A DNA stretch of 64,000 nt from Streptomyces griseoviridis (GTDB taxonomy: Bacteria > Actinomycetota > Actinomycetes > Streptomycetales > Streptomycetaceae): contig NZ_CP029078.1 of the NCBI RefSeq assembly GCF_005222485.1, positions 1,426,001-1,490,000 of the forward strand. The letters are read 5' to 3'. The position numbers and the translations under genes are program-made. Shown here in pieces: positions 31,821 through 39,102 of the stretch (position 1 is the first letter of the stretch; each line of letters starts with the position of its first letter). The notes below the pieces were generated by a model, which was not told where the DNA came from, did no database searches, and was given only the letters and a program-made list of their open reading frames with translations.

Positions 31821-31857
31821 GTTACTAGCGGTAACCCGAGTCTGTTACCCGTGGGTA
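31821..31857. promoter_or_regulatory. two palindromes, putative TetR/FadR-type operators
   Basis: GTTACTAGCGGTAAC (31821-31835; perfect GTTAC-N5-GTAAC) and TACCCGTGGGTA (31846-31857; perfect) lie in the gap between the divergent acyl-CoA dehydrogenase and TetR genes, both overlapping GTTAC motifs (GTTACCCGT at 31844). They are 30 to 65 bp upstream of the dehydrogenase start, well placed for repression of a fatty-acid-type gene. Confidence 0.65.
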
Positions 31858-31964
31858 GGAAAAGTCAACTCCCGATGACGGCTCGGCAGCCCGTTCGATG
31901 CGAACAGGGTGTTGAGTGCTAGTTTGCGCAAGCGTCACCGAACAAGCACGGGTGGGGAGAGATC

Positions 31965-32609
31965 ATGGACACCACGCAGCGGACCGACCAGCAGAGGTCC
32001 GCCGACCGCCGTCGGCGCGAACTGCTGGAGGCCGCCGACAGAGTGGTGCTCCGCGACGGACCGCAGGCCTCCATGAACGCCATCGCGGCGGAGGCCGGCA
32101 TCACCAAGCCGATCCTGTACCGCCACTTCGGCGACAAGAGCGGACTCTACGCCGCTCTCGCCCAGCGGCACACCGACGCCCTGCTCGCCTCGCTGCGGGC
32201 GGCGCTCGACGCGCCGGCCGACCGGCGGGAGCGGGTCGAGGCCACCCTCGACACCTACCTCGCGGCCATCGAGGCCCGTCCCCAGGTCTACCGGTTCCTC
32301 ATGCATCCGGCCGAGGGCACCCAGAGTTCCGACCAGGGGTTCGACGTCGGCCAGCACAGCGTGCCGCTGCTGCGGCGGATGGGCGAGGAACTGGCCCAGG
32401 TCATCGAGGAACGGCTCGACCTCGGCCCGGAGACCCAGCGGCTCGCGCGGGTGTGGGGGCACGGCATCGTCGGCATGATGCACGCGGCGGGCGACTGGTG
32501 GCTGGGCGAACGCCCCTGCTCCCGCACGGACCTGGTACGGAGCCTTGCGGACCTGCTGTGGGGCCGGCTGGCCGCCGCCGGGGACCGGGTGGGCGGTCCT
32601 GGCTTCTGA
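31965..32609 (+). CDS. TetR/AcrR family transcriptional regulator
   Basis: A 214-aa regulator. The HTH is at about residues 25-60: ASMNAIAAEAGITKPILYRHF then GDKSGLYAALAQRH. The C-terminal domain is helical with VYRFLMHPAEGT and HGIVGMMHAAGDWW, resembling regulators of lipid metabolism genes. It is divergent from the acyl-CoA dehydrogenase, and the GTTAC-type palindromes between them are the probable binding sites; an acyl-CoA ligand is the natural guess. ATG at 31965 follows GGGGAGAGATC. Confidence 0.9.
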   Translation: MDTTQRTDQQRSADRRRRELLEAADRVVLRDGPQASMNAIAAEAGITKPILYRHFGDKSGLYAALAQRHTDALLASLRAALDAPADRRERVEATLDTYLAAIEARPQVYRFLMHPAEGTQSSDQGFDVGQHSVPLLRRMGEELAQVIEERLDLGPETQRLARVWGHGIVGMMHAAGDWWLGERPCSRTDLVRSLADLLWGRLAAAGDRVGGPGF

Positions 32610-32615
32610 CGAGGC

Positions 32616-32645
32616 CACGAGGGGCGCGGGGAACGGCGCGACCGA
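32616..32645. repeat. copy of common Streptomyces GGGGCGCGGGGAAC intergenic repeat
   Basis: CGAGGGGCGCGGGGAACGGC followed by GCGCGACCGACC matches, from memory, a short dispersed sequence found downstream of many Streptomyces genes. It lies just after the TetR stop. Function unknown. Confidence 0.55.
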
Positions 32646-32656
32646 CCTCCACCTGA

Positions 32657-32723
32657 CCGTCAGCCGCCCGCTCGCCCCCAGGAGGCACCGGCTCACCCGG
32701 CCGTCAGCCGCCCGCTCGCCCCC
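32657..32723. repeat. 23-bp perfect direct repeat at the end of def
   Basis: The 23-bp sequence starting CCGTCAGCCGCCCGCTCGCC is at 32657-32679 and again at 32701-32723 (44-bp period). The right copy contains the last codons and stop of the peptide deformylase gene (stop at 32704-32706, minus strand); the left copy repeats them outside the gene. Confidence 0.8.
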
Positions 32724-33258
32724 GGCTCCACGCCGCCCGCGCCACCTGGCGGGCGTGCCGGCGCCGGCGCCATCCCGTGAGCCGGTCCGCGTACACCCCG
32801 CCGGCCAGGTGCTCGCACTCGTGCTGGAGGCAGCGCGCGAAGAACCCGGTGCCGTGGATCGTGACCGGCTCCCCCGTCACCGTGAACCCCTCGACCACCG
32901 CGTGGTCGTGGCGTTCCGTGCCCGCTTCGAGGCCCGGCAGCGACAGGCACCCCTCGGGCCCCCGCACCACCACTCCGTCGGCCGTCACCAGACGGGGGTT
33001 CACCACATGCCCGAGATGGCGCACCTCCTCGTCGTCCGGGCAGTCGAAGACGAAGACCCGCGGCGACGCGCCGATCTGGTTCGCGGCGAGACCCACCCCC
33101 CTGGCCGCGTACATCGTGGCGAACAAGTCCTCCACCAGCTCCGCGAGTTCGGGACCGAAGTCGGTGACCTCCGCGCAGGGGGTGCGCAGCAAGGGGTCTC
33201 CGAGCAGGGTGAGGGGCCGGACGCGCCCGTGGGCGCCCGGGATGGGACCGTGTCGCAT
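32704..33258 (-). CDS. def: peptide deformylase
   Basis: A 184-aa Fe2+/Zn2+ hydrolase that removes the N-formyl group from nascent proteins. All three motifs are present: GVGLAANQIG (motif 1, about 58-67), EGCLSLPG (motif 2, metal Cys) and CLQHECEHLAGG (motif 3, HExxH; the fourth residue is Glu rather than the more common Asp). A basic Arg-rich tail (GWRRRRHARQ) follows and ends inside the direct repeat. ATG at 33256-33258 is chosen; an in-frame extension upstream has no ribosome-binding site. Divergent from murT. Streptomyces has several deformylase paralogues, so this may be an accessory copy. Confidence 0.94.
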   Translation of the reverse strand: MRHGPIPGAHGRVRPLTLLGDPLLRTPCAEVTDFGPELAELVEDLFATMYAARGVGLAANQIGASPRVFVFDCPDDEEVRHLGHVVNPRLVTADGVVVRGPEGCLSLPGLEAGTERHDHAVVEGFTVTGEPVTIHGTGFFARCLQHECEHLAGGVYADRLTGWRRRRHARQVARAAWSRGRAGG

Positions 33259-33313
33259 ACCGGCAAGGGTACGGTCCTCTCGACCCACACCTGCCGCGCA
33301 GCCTGGGCCGGGA

Positions 33314-33343
33314 TTCTGGAGTATGAACAGATCTCGATAGGCT
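33314..33343 (+). promoter_or_regulatory. possible sigma-HrdB promoter for murT-gatD
   Basis: TTCTGG at 33314 and TAGGCT at 33338 are separated by 18 bp. The -10 fits the TAGRRT-like Streptomyces vegetative consensus; the -35 is poor. It is 65 bp upstream of the murT ATG. Confidence 0.3.
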
Positions 33344-33407
33344 GATGTCCACACCACGTTGCCGTCAGGCAGAGGCGCGGCGCGTACGCAAGGAGGATCG
33401 AGGACTG

Positions 33408-34646
33408 ATGTCAGGCAACTCGGACCCGCTCACGCCGCGGGCCAAGCTGGCCGTGACCGCGGGCAAGGCGGTCGCGGCGGCGTCGCGCGCCGCGGGGCGC
33501 GGCAGCGGTTCGGTGATCGGCGGCAAGGTGGCCCTCCGGCTCGACCCCGATCTCCTGGCACGGCTCGCGCAGAGCCTGGACGTCGTGCTCGTCTCGGCGA
33601 CCAACGGCAAGACCACCACCACCCGGCTGATCGCGGAGGCGCTGCGCGCGGCGGGCCCGGTCGTCTCCAACGCGCTCGGCGCGAACATGCCGGCCGGCAT
33701 CACCTCGGCGCTCGCCGGGAACTCGGACGCCCGCTACGGCGTCATCGAGGTCGACGAGAAGTACCTCGCCGGTGTCGCCCGGGACACCGACCCCAAGTGC
33801 ATCGCGCTGCTCAACCTCTCCCGCGACCAGCTCGACCGCGCCGCCGAGACCCGGATGCTTGCGGAGAACTGGCGCGAGGGCCTGGCCGGTTCGAAGGCCG
33901 TCGTCGTGGCGAACGCCGACGACCCGCTGGTGGTGTGGGCCGCGTCGTCCTCCCCCAACGTGATCTGGGTCGCGGCCGGCCAGATGTGGAAGGACGACGC
34001 CTGGTCCTGCCCGTCCTGCGGCGGTGTCATGCAGCGTCCGGGCGACGACTGGTTCTGCGGCGACTGCGGCTTCCGCAGGCCCACCCCGAGCTGGTCGCTC
34101 TCCGGTGACCACGTCCTCGACCCGCACGGCTCGGCCTGGCCGATCCACCTCCAGCTGCCCGGCCGCGCCAACAAGGCGAACGCCACCTCCTCGGCCGCCG
34201 TCGCCGCCGTCTTCGGGGTGCCGCCGCAGGTCGCCCTGGAGCGGATGTACCAGGTGCAGGCCGTGGCCGGCCGCTACGACGTCGTGCAGTTCAAGGAGCG
34301 CGACCTGCGGCTGCTGCTCGCGAAGAACCCGGCCGGCTGGCTGGAGACGTTCTCCCTGATCGACCCGCCGCCCACCCCGGTGATCCTCTCGGTGAACGCG
34401 CGCGGCGCCGACGGCACCGACACCTCCTGGCTCTGGGACGTCGACTACACGCGGCTGACCGGCCACCCGATCTGCGTGATCGGTGACCGCAAGCTGGACC
34501 TCGCGGTCCGGCTCGAAGTGGCCAACCAGCACTTCCAGGTCTGCGACGACATCGACCAGGCGGTCCAGCTGTGCCCGCCGGGCCGGATCGAGGTCATCGC
34601 CAACTACACCGCGTTCCAGGACCTGCGCCGCCGCGTCGGCAACTGA
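33408..34646 (+). CDS. murT: lipid II isoglutaminyl synthase, Mur ligase subunit MurT
   Basis: A 412-aa Mur-ligase-like subunit that activates the D-Glu alpha-carboxylate of the peptidoglycan stem peptide with ATP. The P-loop VLVSATNGKTTTTRLIAEAL is at about residues 61-80. A four-cysteine zinc ribbon (CPSCGGVMQRPGDDWFCGDCGF, near residues 204-225) interrupts the central domain, the family's diagnostic insertion. The C-terminal DUF1727 region (SVNARGADGTDTSWLWDVDY) ends it. ATG at 33408 follows AAGGAGG. gatD starts 20 bp downstream; the two proteins form a heterodimer that amidates lipid II. Confidence 0.96.
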   Translation: MSGNSDPLTPRAKLAVTAGKAVAAASRAAGRGSGSVIGGKVALRLDPDLLARLAQSLDVVLVSATNGKTTTTRLIAEALRAAGPVVSNALGANMPAGITSALAGNSDARYGVIEVDEKYLAGVARDTDPKCIALLNLSRDQLDRAAETRMLAENWREGLAGSKAVVVANADDPLVVWAASSSPNVIWVAAGQMWKDDAWSCPSCGGVMQRPGDDWFCGDCGFRRPTPSWSLSGDHVLDPHGSAWPIHLQLPGRANKANATSSAAVAAVFGVPPQVALERMYQVQAVAGRYDVVQFKERDLRLLLAKNPAGWLETFSLIDPPPTPVILSVNARGADGTDTSWLWDVDYTRLTGHPICVIGDRKLDLAVRLEVANQHFQVCDDIDQAVQLCPPGRIEVIANYTAFQDLRRRVGN

Positions 34647-34666
34647 CCACGAAGGACGTCCACCCC

Positions 34667-35395
34667 ATGAGCGACAACAGCCTGCGGATCGTCTGGATCT
34701 ACCCGGACCTGCTCAGCACCTACGGCGACCAGGGCAATGTGCTCGTCGTGGAGCGGCGGGCCCGGCAGCGCGGTCTCGACGTGGCCCGCGTCGACGTGCG
34801 CAGCGACCAGCCCATCCCCACCTCGGGCGACATCTACCTGATCGGCGGCGGCGAGGACCGGCCGCAGCGGCTGGCGGCCGAGCGGCTGCGCCGGGACGGC
34901 GGTCTGCACCGGGCCGTGGAGAACGGCGCGATCGTCTTCTCGGTCTGCGCCGGCTACCAGATCCTCGGCCACGAGTTCATCAACGACCTCGGCCAGCGCG
35001 AGCCCGGCCTCGGCCTGCTCGACGTGGTGTCGGTGCGCGGCGAGGGCGCGCGGTGCGTCGGCGACGTCCTCGGGGACGTCGACCCGCGCCTCGGGCTGCC
35101 CCCGCTGACCGGCTTCGAGAACCACCAGGGCGTCACCCACCTCGGCCCCACCGCCCGCCCGCTCGCCCGGGTCCGCCTGGGCAACGGCAACGGCACCGGG
35201 GACGGCACCGAGGGCGCCTACAACGACACCGTCTTCGGCACGTACATGCACGGCCCGGTGCTGGCCCGCAACCCGCTCATCGCGGATCTGCTGCTGAAGC
35301 TGGCGCTCGACGTCAACGCGCTGCCGCCGACCGACGACCGCTGGTACGAGGCGCTGCGCAACGAGCGCATCGCCTCCGCGCAGCAGCCCGCGTAG
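34667..35395 (+). CDS. gatD: lipid II isoglutaminyl synthase, glutamine amidotransferase subunit GatD
   Basis: A 242-aa class I glutaminase of the CobB/CobQ-like type that supplies ammonia to MurT. The nucleophile is Cys94 in AIVFSVCAGYQILGHEF, the same position as in S. aureus GatD; the catalytic His is in FGTYMHGPVLARNP near residue 189. The N-terminus IVWIYPDLLSTYGDQGN is typical. ATG at 34667 has GAAGGACG upstream. Two-gene operon with murT. A short GNGNGTGDGT insert before EGAYNDTVFG is a low-complexity surface loop. Confidence 0.96.
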   Translation: MSDNSLRIVWIYPDLLSTYGDQGNVLVVERRARQRGLDVARVDVRSDQPIPTSGDIYLIGGGEDRPQRLAAERLRRDGGLHRAVENGAIVFSVCAGYQILGHEFINDLGQREPGLGLLDVVSVRGEGARCVGDVLGDVDPRLGLPPLTGFENHQGVTHLGPTARPLARVRLGNGNGTGDGTEGAYNDTVFGTYMHGPVLARNPLIADLLLKLALDVNALPPTDDRWYEALRNERIASAQQPA

Positions 35396-35570
35396 GGAAC
35401 GGGCCGGGGCCCGCCTGACGGCCTGTCCGCTCACATGTGCGGGCTCGTCCAGCAGGCGGACGCCCGGTGGGGCGGACCCCCCTCGCGCCGGTAGGGTGGC
35501 CGCGATCCAGCCGGACGACCGCGACATCACGTCCGGTACCCGGTCCCACGTCGGGAAGGTATTTCGGGCA

Positions 35571-36596
35571 ATGCGCATTGGTGTCCTCACGTCCGGCGGC
35601 GACTGCCCCGGCCTGAACGCCGTCATCCGGTCCGTCGTGCACCGCGCCGTCGTCGACCACGGCGACGAGGTCATCGGGTTCAGGGACGGCTGGCGCGGTC
35701 TGCTGGAGTGCGACTACCTCAAGCTCGACCTCGACGCCGTGAGCGGCATCCTGGCCCGCGGCGGCACCATCCTCGGCTCCTCCCGGGTCCAGCCCTCGCA
35801 TCTGCGGGACGGCGTGGAGCGGGCCAGGGGGCATGTGCAGGAGCTGGGTCTCGACGCGATCATCCCGATCGGCGGCGAGGGCACGCTGAAGGCGGCCCGG
35901 CTGATGTCGGACGGCGGGCTGCCGATCGTGGGCGTCCCGAAGACCATCGACAACGACATCGCCGTCACGGACGTCACCTTCGGGTTCGACACCGCGGTCG
36001 GGGTCGCGACCGAGGCCCTCGACCGGCTGAAGACCACCGCCGAGTCCCACCAGCGGGTGCTGGTCGTCGAGGTGATGGGACGGCACACCGGCTGGATAGC
36101 GCTGCACTCCGGGATGGCGGCGGGCGCCCACGCCATCGTCGTGCCGGAGCGGCCCTTCGACATCGAGGAGCTGGCCCGCAAGGTCGGCGAGCGGTTCGAG
36201 GCGGGCAAGCGGTTCGCGATCGTCGTCGCCGCGGAGGGCGCGAAGCCGCGGGCCGGGAGCATGGAGTTCGACGAGGGCGTCAAGGACGTCTACGGGCACG
36301 AGCGGTTCGCCGGGATCGCCCGGCAGCTGTCGCTCGAACTGGAGGCGCGGCTCGGCAAGGAGGCGCGTCCGGTGATCCTCGGGCATGTGCAGCGCGGCGG
36401 CACGCCGACGGCGTACGACCGGGTCCTCGCCACCCGGTTCGGGTGGCACGCGGTGGAGGCGGTGCACCGCGGCGAGTTCGGCAAGATGACGGCGCTGCGG
36501 GGCACGGACATCGTGATGGTGTCGCTCGCCGAGGCGGTCGAGACGCTGAAGACGGTTCCCGCGGAGCGGTACGAGGAAGCGGAGTGCGTGCTGTAG
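35571..36596 (+). CDS. pfkA: ATP-dependent 6-phosphofructokinase
   Basis: A 341-aa glycolytic kinase, fructose 6-phosphate to fructose 1,6-bisphosphate. N-terminal RIGVLTSGGDCPGLNAVIRS and IIPIGGEGTLKAARL supply the nucleotide site (glycine rather than aspartate after GGE, indicating ATP rather than PPi as donor). PKTIDNDIAVTDVTFGFDTA holds the catalytic TID; EVMGRHTGWIALHSG and GHVQRGGTPTAYDRVLATR bind sugar phosphate. ATG at 35571 follows GGGAAGG. Monocistronic. Streptomyces usually has three PfkA homologues; this is one. Confidence 0.95.
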   Translation: MRIGVLTSGGDCPGLNAVIRSVVHRAVVDHGDEVIGFRDGWRGLLECDYLKLDLDAVSGILARGGTILGSSRVQPSHLRDGVERARGHVQELGLDAIIPIGGEGTLKAARLMSDGGLPIVGVPKTIDNDIAVTDVTFGFDTAVGVATEALDRLKTTAESHQRVLVVEVMGRHTGWIALHSGMAAGAHAIVVPERPFDIEELARKVGERFEAGKRFAIVVAAEGAKPRAGSMEFDEGVKDVYGHERFAGIARQLSLELEARLGKEARPVILGHVQRGGTPTAYDRVLATRFGWHAVEAVHRGEFGKMTALRGTDIVMVSLAEAVETLKTVPAERYEEAECVL

Positions 36597-36700
36597 ACGT
36601 CCTGGACGCCCGCGGCCGACCCCGGTCGCAGGCGTGGGGCGGGGGCGCCATAACCTAGCGGGGACAGAACGCACAAGCCCCACGAAACAGGAGCCCTCGG

Positions 36701-37651
36701 ATGGATCACAGCGGGCACGGCATGACGATGGATCTGCCGCCGTTCACGCTGGCACGGGGGCTCGGCTGGTCCGCCGACCCGTTCTTCCTGGTGGCCTGTC
36801 TGGTGGGGCTCGGCCTGTACGGGTGGGGCGTAGTGCGGCTGCGGCGGCGCGGCGACGCGTGGCCCGTCGGGCGGACCGTCTCGTACGTCGTCGGCGTGCT
36901 GACCGTCGTGCTGATGATGTGCACCCGGCTCAACGACTACGGCATGGTCATGTTCAGCGTGCACATGGTGCAGCACATGGTCATCAGCATGCTGTCGCCG
37001 ATCCTGATCCTGCTGGGCGCCCCGGTCACCCTGGCCCTGCGCGCGCTGCCCACGGCGGGCCGGGGCCGCAAGGGGCCGCGCGAGGTGCTGCTGATGCTGC
37101 TGCACAGCCGCTACCTGCGGATCGTGACGCATCCCGCGTTCACCATCCCGCTCTTCATCGCGAGCCTCTACGGGCTGTACTTCACGCCGCTCTTCGACTT
37201 CCTGATGGGGTCGAGGGCCGGGCACCTCGCGATGATGGTGCACTTCCTCGCGGTCGGTGTGGTGTTCTTCTGGCCGATCATCGGTGTGGACCCGGGCCCC
37301 AACCGGCCCGGCTATCTGATGCGGATGCTGGAGCTGTTCGCGGGGATGCCGTTCCACGCGTTCTTCGGCATCGCGCTGATGATGGCGTCGACGCCGATGG
37401 TCAGCACGTTCCTGCACCCGCCGGGCTCGCTCGGGGTCGACCCGCTCTCCGACCAGACCGCGGCGGGCGGCATCGCGTGGGCGTTCAGCGAGATCCCGTC
37501 GGTGCTGGTGCTGATCGCGCTGCTGTTCCAGTGGTACCGCTCCGACCAGCGGCAGGCCAAGCGGTCCGACCGGGCCGCCGACCGGGACGGTGACCAGGAG
37601 CTTCAGGCCTACAACGCCTACCTCGCGTCGCTGAACACCCGCGGGCGCTGA
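36701..37651 (+). CDS. ctaG: cytochrome c oxidase assembly protein, CtaG (caa3-type) family
   Basis: A 316-aa membrane protein with about seven transmembrane segments. The start MDHSGHGMTMDLPPFT is His/Met-rich and outside, a plausible copper site. Conserved features are MVMFSVHMVQHMVISMLSPILI, GLYFTPLFDFLM, MMVHFLAVGVVFFWPIIGVDP and MPFHAFFGIALMMA, each carrying His or Met that could handle copper. The cytoplasmic C-terminus is charged. ATG at 36701 follows CAGGAGCCC. Role: copper delivery to the CuA or CuB site of cytochrome oxidase. The 56-aa membrane protein follows 59 bp later. Confidence 0.9.
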   Translation: MDHSGHGMTMDLPPFTLARGLGWSADPFFLVACLVGLGLYGWGVVRLRRRGDAWPVGRTVSYVVGVLTVVLMMCTRLNDYGMVMFSVHMVQHMVISMLSPILILLGAPVTLALRALPTAGRGRKGPREVLLMLLHSRYLRIVTHPAFTIPLFIASLYGLYFTPLFDFLMGSRAGHLAMMVHFLAVGVVFFWPIIGVDPGPNRPGYLMRMLELFAGMPFHAFFGIALMMASTPMVSTFLHPPGSLGVDPLSDQTAAGGIAWAFSEIPSVLVLIALLFQWYRSDQRQAKRSDRAADRDGDQELQAYNAYLASLNTRGR

Positions 37652-37710
37652 CGGCCGGCGGCGGTTCGGGGCACCATGGAGGAGGACGATTCCTTCAGAA
37701 GGGTGTCGCG

Positions 37711-37881
37711 ATGCCCGGTTCCTCGGACAGTTCCACGAAGACCATGGGGGTGTTCACCGTGGGCGGTCTGGTCGCGGTGACGGCCTACACGGTGGCCCTC
37801 GGCAGCAACGGCTGGCTCTGGTTCGGCTGGGTCGTGCTGGGGCTGATCACGCTCGGCATGATCGCCCTGCGCGGCAACTGA
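37711..37881 (+). CDS. 56-aa small membrane protein
   Basis: Short gene: MPGSSDSSTKTMGVFTVGG then two hydrophobic stretches (LVAVTAYTVALG and WLWFGWVVLGLITLGMIAL) and a short RGN tail. ATG at 37711 has AGAAGGG about 9 bases upstream. It follows ctaG on the same strand, and its stop is only 3 bp from the convergent kinase stop. Small two-helix proteins behind ctaG could be an oxidase accessory; this is inference. Confidence 0.7.
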   Translation: MPGSSDSSTKTMGVFTVGGLVAVTAYTVALGSNGWLWFGWVVLGLITLGMIALRGN

Positions 37882-37884
37882 TTC

Positions 37885-39102
37885 TCACTCCTTGGTCACC
37901 CGTCCCGCGGTGTGGACGCCCGGCTGGTACTTCGGCAGCCGGGCGGTGATCTTCATGCCCGCTCCGACGGCGGTCTCGATGACGAGCCCGTACTCGTCCC
38001 CGTACACCTGGCGCAGCCGGTCGTCCACGTTGGACAGACCGATCCCGCCGGACGGGCCGACCTCGCCCGACAGGATGCGGCGCAGCAGCGCCGGGTCCAT
38101 GCCGACGCCGTCGTCCTCGATGACGACGAGTGCCTCGGCGCCGGTGTCCCGCGCGGTGATGCTGATGCGGCTTCGGCCGCCCGCGGAGGCGCCCTTGCCC
38201 TCCAGGCCGTGTTTGACGGCGTTCTCCACCAACGGCTGGAGGCAGAGGAAGGGCAGGGCGACCGGCAGCACCTCGGGGGCGATCTGGAGGGTGACGGAGA
38301 GGCGGTCGCCGAAACGGGCCCGCACCAGCGCCAAGTAGTGGTCGATGGCGTGGAGTTCGTCGGCGAGGGTGGTGAAGTCGCCGTGCCTGCGGAACGAGTA
38401 GCGGGTGAAGTCGGCGAACTCCAGGAGCAGTTCGCGGGCGCGTTCGGGGTCGGTGCGGACGAACGAGGCGATCACCGCGAGCGAGTTGAAGATGAAGTGC
38501 GGGGAGATCTGGGCCCGCAGCGCCCTGATCTCGGCCTCGATGAGCCGGGTGCGGGACTGGTCGAGGTCGGCCAGTTCCAGCTGCACGGAGACCCAGCGGG
38601 CGACCTCGCCCGCCGCCCGCACCAGGACCGCGGACTCCCGGGGGGCGCAGGCCACCAGCGCGCCGTGCACCCGGTCGTCGACGGTCAGCGGGGCGAGCAC
38701 CGCCCAGCGTGCCGGGCAGTCGGGGGTGTCGCAGCTCAGCGCGAAGGCGTCGCCGCGGCCGGTCTCGCGGGCGGCGGCCAGCCGCTCCAGGATCTCGGCC
38801 CTGTGGTGGGCGCCGACGCCGTCCCAGACCAGGACCCGGGTGCGGTCGGTGAGGCAGAGGGCGTCCGTGCCGAGCAGGGACCGCAGCCGCTTGGCGGACC
38901 GGCCCGCGGTCTCCTCGGTCAGCCCGGCCCGCAGCGGGGGCGCGGCCAGGGACGCGGTGTGCAGGGTCTGGAAGGTGGCGTGCTCGACGGGTGTCCCGAG
39001 GTCGCCGAGGCTCTGCGGCCCCGCGGTGCGGCGGCCGAGCCAGAACCCGGCGGCGAGCAGCGGCAGCACGGCGACACAGAGTCCGGCGAGGAAGCCGCTC
39101 AT
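37885..39102 (-). CDS. LytS/YehU-type sensor histidine kinase
   Basis: A 405-aa kinase. One hydrophobic segment at residues 3-22 anchors it. A GAF-like sensor region follows (about 70-185, TPVEHATFQTLHTASLAAPP to VARWVSVQLELAD). The HisKA_7TM/His_kinase module has the phospho-acceptor in LRAQISPHFIFNSLAVIASF (His about residue 213). The HATPase has PFLCLQPLVENAVKHGLEGK (N box), VVIEDDGVGMD and SGGIGLSNVDDRLRQVYG. ATG overlaps the symporter stop by ATGA, so it is the last gene of the four-gene operon whose first gene is its probable LytTR partner. Confidence 0.92.
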   Translation of the reverse strand: MSGFLAGLCVAVLPLLAAGFWLGRRTAGPQSLGDLGTPVEHATFQTLHTASLAAPPLRAGLTEETAGRSAKRLRSLLGTDALCLTDRTRVLVWDGVGAHHRAEILERLAAARETGRGDAFALSCDTPDCPARWAVLAPLTVDDRVHGALVACAPRESAVLVRAAGEVARWVSVQLELADLDQSRTRLIEAEIRALRAQISPHFIFNSLAVIASFVRTDPERARELLLEFADFTRYSFRRHGDFTTLADELHAIDHYLALVRARFGDRLSVTLQIAPEVLPVALPFLCLQPLVENAVKHGLEGKGASAGGRSRISITARDTGAEALVVIEDDGVGMDPALLRRILSGEVGPSGGIGLSNVDDRLRQVYGDEYGLVIETAVGAGMKITARLPKYQPGVHTAGRVTKE

